Shown one piece after another: positions 5,993 to 7,875 of a DNA stretch of 7,875 nt. The DNA is from an uncultured Porphyromonadaceae bacterium (GTDB taxonomy: Bacteria > Bacteroidota > Bacteroidia > Bacteroidales > Muribaculaceae), in contig CAJMDR010000080.1 of NCBI GenBank assembly GCA_905212215.1, positions 1 to 7,875 of the forward strand, read 5' to 3'. The notes below the pieces were generated by a model. The model had not been told where the DNA came from, searched no databases, and saw nothing but the letters and a program-made list of their open reading frames with translations. The first letter of the stretch is position 1. Each line of letters opens with the position of its first letter. Both the position numbers and the translations under genes were made by a program.

Positions 5993-6073
5993 CCTTAAAC
6001 GCCCTTAATCTCCTTAAAAGCCTTAAACGCCCTTAATTCTCTTAAAAGCCTTAGACTCCTTAAAGCCCTTAAG
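5993..6073. repeat. 28-bp tandem repeat of CTTAA units in the tRNA leader
   Basis: Bases 5993-6020 and 6021-6048 are adjacent copies matching at 25 of 28 positions, and a third degenerate copy runs 6049-6073. Each copy is built from sub-units of 8-10 bp of the type CCTTAAAC, GCCCTTAAT and TCCTTAAAAG. On the transcribed minus strand it reads as runs of TTTAAGG and TTAAGGGC. It lies wholly between the tRNA promoter and the tRNA 5' end. Confidence 0.8.
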
Positions 6074-6112
6074 CTCCCGAGTTCAGCGAAGGCGCTTTCC
6101 CATTTGAGGCCA

Positions 6113-6144
6113 CAAAGTTAATCATTATTTCCTTATTGTGCAAA
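6113..6144 (-). promoter_or_regulatory. Bacteroidota-type promoter for tRNA-Ser
   Basis: Read on the minus strand, TTTG (6144-6141), a 20-bp spacer and TAACTTTG (6120-6113) match the Bacteroidota consensus exactly in both elements and spacing. Transcription would start near 6106. The promoter sits 21 bp beyond the GH31 stop codon with no convincing terminator between, so GH31 transcripts may read into the tRNA unit. Confidence 0.8.
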
Positions 6145-6165
6145 TCCACTGCAAAAACAGCTGCA

Positions 6166-7875
6166 TTACAATGCGGTTATCACAACCTCGTTCCCGTCAT
6201 ACGGTATGCGCACGGTGAGAGTGCGGGTGCGGGCATCGTAATGCCAGCCCTGCTGACGGATTGCCTTCACAGAACCAAAGCTGTCAAGCTTCACCTTCTG
6301 GTCGCCGGTGGAGAGCGTGACATTGCGTGGTGCACGAGGAGTGTCGCTGATTTCTATGGTATACATACGCACATCGACCATGCCATCGTAGCCACCTTTG
6401 CCTGAGATGCGAATCTGCGTCTCAGCGTTCTGGCGGCGACCTGTGAATGTGTCGAGGCGGTACTGTTCATCCTCTATCGAAGTGGGCGACACATGGTTGT
6501 CGTCGAACAGCGTGTAGCTCGTTTCCTGCGTCGACGGGAAATACTTTATCGTCAGGAAGCGGGGGTCATACTGCTTCACGTTCTCAATCTGCTCCATGTA
6601 CTGTGGAATAAAGCTTCCAGCCTTTACGAATAGCGGCAGCCTGTCGAGCGGCGCCTTCACCGTGGCCGTAGAGCCTCCGCGATGGTAAACCGACGGATTA
6701 TACCAGTCCACCCATTGCGAGCCTTCGGGGAAGAGCACCTTGCGGCTGCGTGCGCCAGCCTTCATTACGGGAGCCACCAGCACCTCGTCGCCCCACAGGT
6801 ATTCGTCGGGCAGATTGGCATATTTAGCAGCGTTGGCAGCGTTGCGGAAGTTCAGCGGGCGCGCGAGAGGAGCGCCTGTGGTGGCGTTCTCATAGGCTAA
6901 CGTGTAGTTATATGGCAGCCACTGGTAACGCATCTTTATGAAGCGCTTGGAAATCTCCTCGTAGGCCGGATAGTTGTAAGGTTCCGGCTTATGCTGGGCA
7001 TGAGTGCGGAGCATAGGCGAGAAAGTGCCCATCTGCAGCCACCGCACATACAGCTCCGGATCTTCGGGATGCTTCGGATCCACGGCGAAGCCGCCCACAT
7101 CGGACCCCATATAACCCAGACCGCTCAGACCGGAGTTGAGCATGAGCTTTATCTGCGGCTGGAAACCGCCCCAGGAACGCGACACATCGGTGGTCCAGGG
7201 GAATACGCCGTAGCGCTGCAGGCCGGTAGTGCCTCCGCGCATCATCAGCATAGGACGCTGCGAGGGGAAGTCGGCGCGGAGACCGTCGTAGATAAGCTTG
7301 TTCCACTCGTTGCCGTATGCGTTGTGGTACTGCTCGGCGCTGAGGCCGTTGGCGTGCATTATGCTCAGCGGATGCACCTCAGGCTCGCCCCGGTCGCCCC
7401 ACCATCCCGCCATGCCTTCGGCGGTAAGCGGTTTCAGGCGGTTCCACAGCCATTGCCGGGTGGCGGGGTTCGACACGTCGAACATTCCGCTCTCCCCTAC
7501 CCATATCGTGACATCGTGGTTCTTTCCCTCGGCATCGCGCACCGTGAGGCCTTTCTCCACAAGCTCGTTATAGACGTCGATGCCCCCTTTCTTGTTGATG
7601 TAGGGCTGGGTAATCGCCACCACATTCACACCCTTGTCGGCAAGGTTGCGCAACATTCCCTTGTGATCGGGCCATTTCACCGTATCCCAGGCCAGGCGCC
7701 CCATGTCGGTCTCCTTGCCGTACCAGTAGAGGTCGAGCACCATGCCGTCCACAGGATAGCCGCGGGTCTTGAGAGTGTCGATGACACCCTCGGCCTCCTT
7801 CTGGTTATGATAGCCGTATTTCGAGGTTATATAGCCCAAAGTCCAGAGCGGCGGCAGCGGCTGCCTGTGCTTTTT
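6166..7875 (-). CDS. GH31 family alpha-glucosidase/transglucosidase, 3' part
   Basis: The frame is open to the window edge, so the true start lies outside; 569 residues are visible. A TTG at 7839 is internal, because the conserved PLPPLWTLGYITSKYGY begins before it. This is the (beta/alpha)8 catalytic domain of glycoside hydrolase family 31: VLDLYWYG near residues 46-53, the nucleophile Asp161 in WWGDRGEPEVHP, and the probable acid/base Asp230 in WTTDVSRSW, followed by PMLRTHAQ. The 69-residue spacing of the two Asp fits the family. After the barrel come a beta-sandwich (LWGDEVLVAPVM, FPEGSQWVDWYN) and a C-terminal domain of DUF5110 type (YTLFDDNHVSPTSIEDEQY). The WWGDxGEPE form recalls oligosaccharide 4-alpha-glucosyltransferases such as Cellvibrio Agd31B, so transglucosylation is as likely as hydrolysis. 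Substrates would be alpha-1,4-glucans or oligosaccharides. The signal peptide, N-terminal domain and promoter are not visible. Confidence 0.92.
   Translation of the reverse strand, partial: KKHRQPLPPLWTLGYITSKYGYHNQKEAEGVIDTLKTRGYPVDGMVLDLYWYGKETDMGRLAWDTVKWPDHKGMLRNLADKGVNVVAITQPYINKKGGIDVYNELVEKGLTVRDAEGKNHDVTIWVGESGMFDVSNPATRQWLWNRLKPLTAEGMAGWWGDRGEPEVHPLSIMHANGLSAEQYHNAYGNEWNKLIYDGLRADFPSQRPMLMMRGGTTGLQRYGVFPWTTDVSRSWGGFQPQIKLMLNSGLSGLGYMGSDVGGFAVDPKHPEDPELYVRWLQMGTFSPMLRTHAQHKPEPYNYPAYEEISKRFIKMRYQWLPYNYTLAYENATTGAPLARPLNFRNAANAAKYANLPDEYLWGDEVLVAPVMKAGARSRKVLFPEGSQWVDWYNPSVYHRGGSTATVKAPLDRLPLFVKAGSFIPQYMEQIENVKQYDPRFLTIKYFPSTQETSYTLFDDNHVSPTSIEDEQYRLDTFTGRRQNAETQIRISGKGGYDGMVDVRMYTIEISDTPRAPRNVTLSTGDQKVKLDSFGSVKAIRQQGWHYDARTRTLTVRIPYDGNEVVITAL

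Noticed and set aside
5848..6036. Short open frames on both strands across 5760-6036
   Set aside because: They overlap tRNA-Ser, and their peptides are the translated tRNA and leader repeats.
5993..6073. 28-bp repeats considered as a CRISPR array
   Set aside because: The copies abut with no spacers, are built of 8-10 bp sub-units, and no cas gene is present.
6136..6405. Plus-strand open frame of 89 codons opposite the GH31 C-terminus
   Set aside because: It is antisense to the conserved end of GH31 and has no independent support.

Overview
The window looks like Bacteroidales chromosome, probably from a Muribaculaceae- or Prevotella-like gut bacterium. Three things point there. The promoters have the Bacteroidota form TTTG-N19-21-TAnnTTTG, often ending in the string CTTTGCA. 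The start codons lack Shine-Dalgarno sequences. The gene content fits: a large BspA-type leucine-rich-repeat surface protein with a C-terminal tail like a type IX sorting signal, a surface-lipoprotein-like gene, a RhuM-family protein and a GH31 glycosidase. The species cannot be named from the sequence.

Layout. Bases 1-76 may hold the first codons of a leftward membrane protein (weak call). Bases 77-589 carry no convincing gene and are filled with degenerate CGCAGAG-type repeats, including a 37-bp inverted repeat with only two mismatches. A promoter near 568-597 drives the 1005-residue LRR protein at 653-3670, which ends in a strong terminator (3704-3741). Next comes an 85-bp nested palindrome (3770-3854). 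A promoter at 3909-3939 leads into a lipoprotein-like reading frame (3991-4725) broken by two in-frame TGA codons, the first exactly where the lipobox cysteine should be. A 9-bp tandem repeat and a terminator-like hairpin separate it from a RhuM-family gene (4930-5781). On the minus strand are tRNA-Ser(UGA) (5885-5969), with its own terminator, a long repeat-filled leader and a near-perfect promoter, and then the 3' part of a GH31 alpha-glucosidase/transglucosidase gene running off the right edge (6166-7875).

The genes do not form one operon. Each plus-strand gene has its own promoter candidate and most units are closed by a terminator. RhuM and the tRNA are convergent. The GH31 gene reads towards the tRNA and stops 21 bp before the tRNA promoter. 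The LRR protein and the decayed lipoprotein are envelope or secreted products. GH31 belongs to alpha-glucan breakdown or remodelling, probably in the periplasm or outer envelope.

I see no clear new multi-gene system. The most unusual items are the two TGA codons in an otherwise intact lipoprotein frame, the nested palindrome, the large inverted repeat upstream of the LRR gene, the 28-bp repeats inside the tRNA leader, and the duplicated module of unknown family in the LRR protein.
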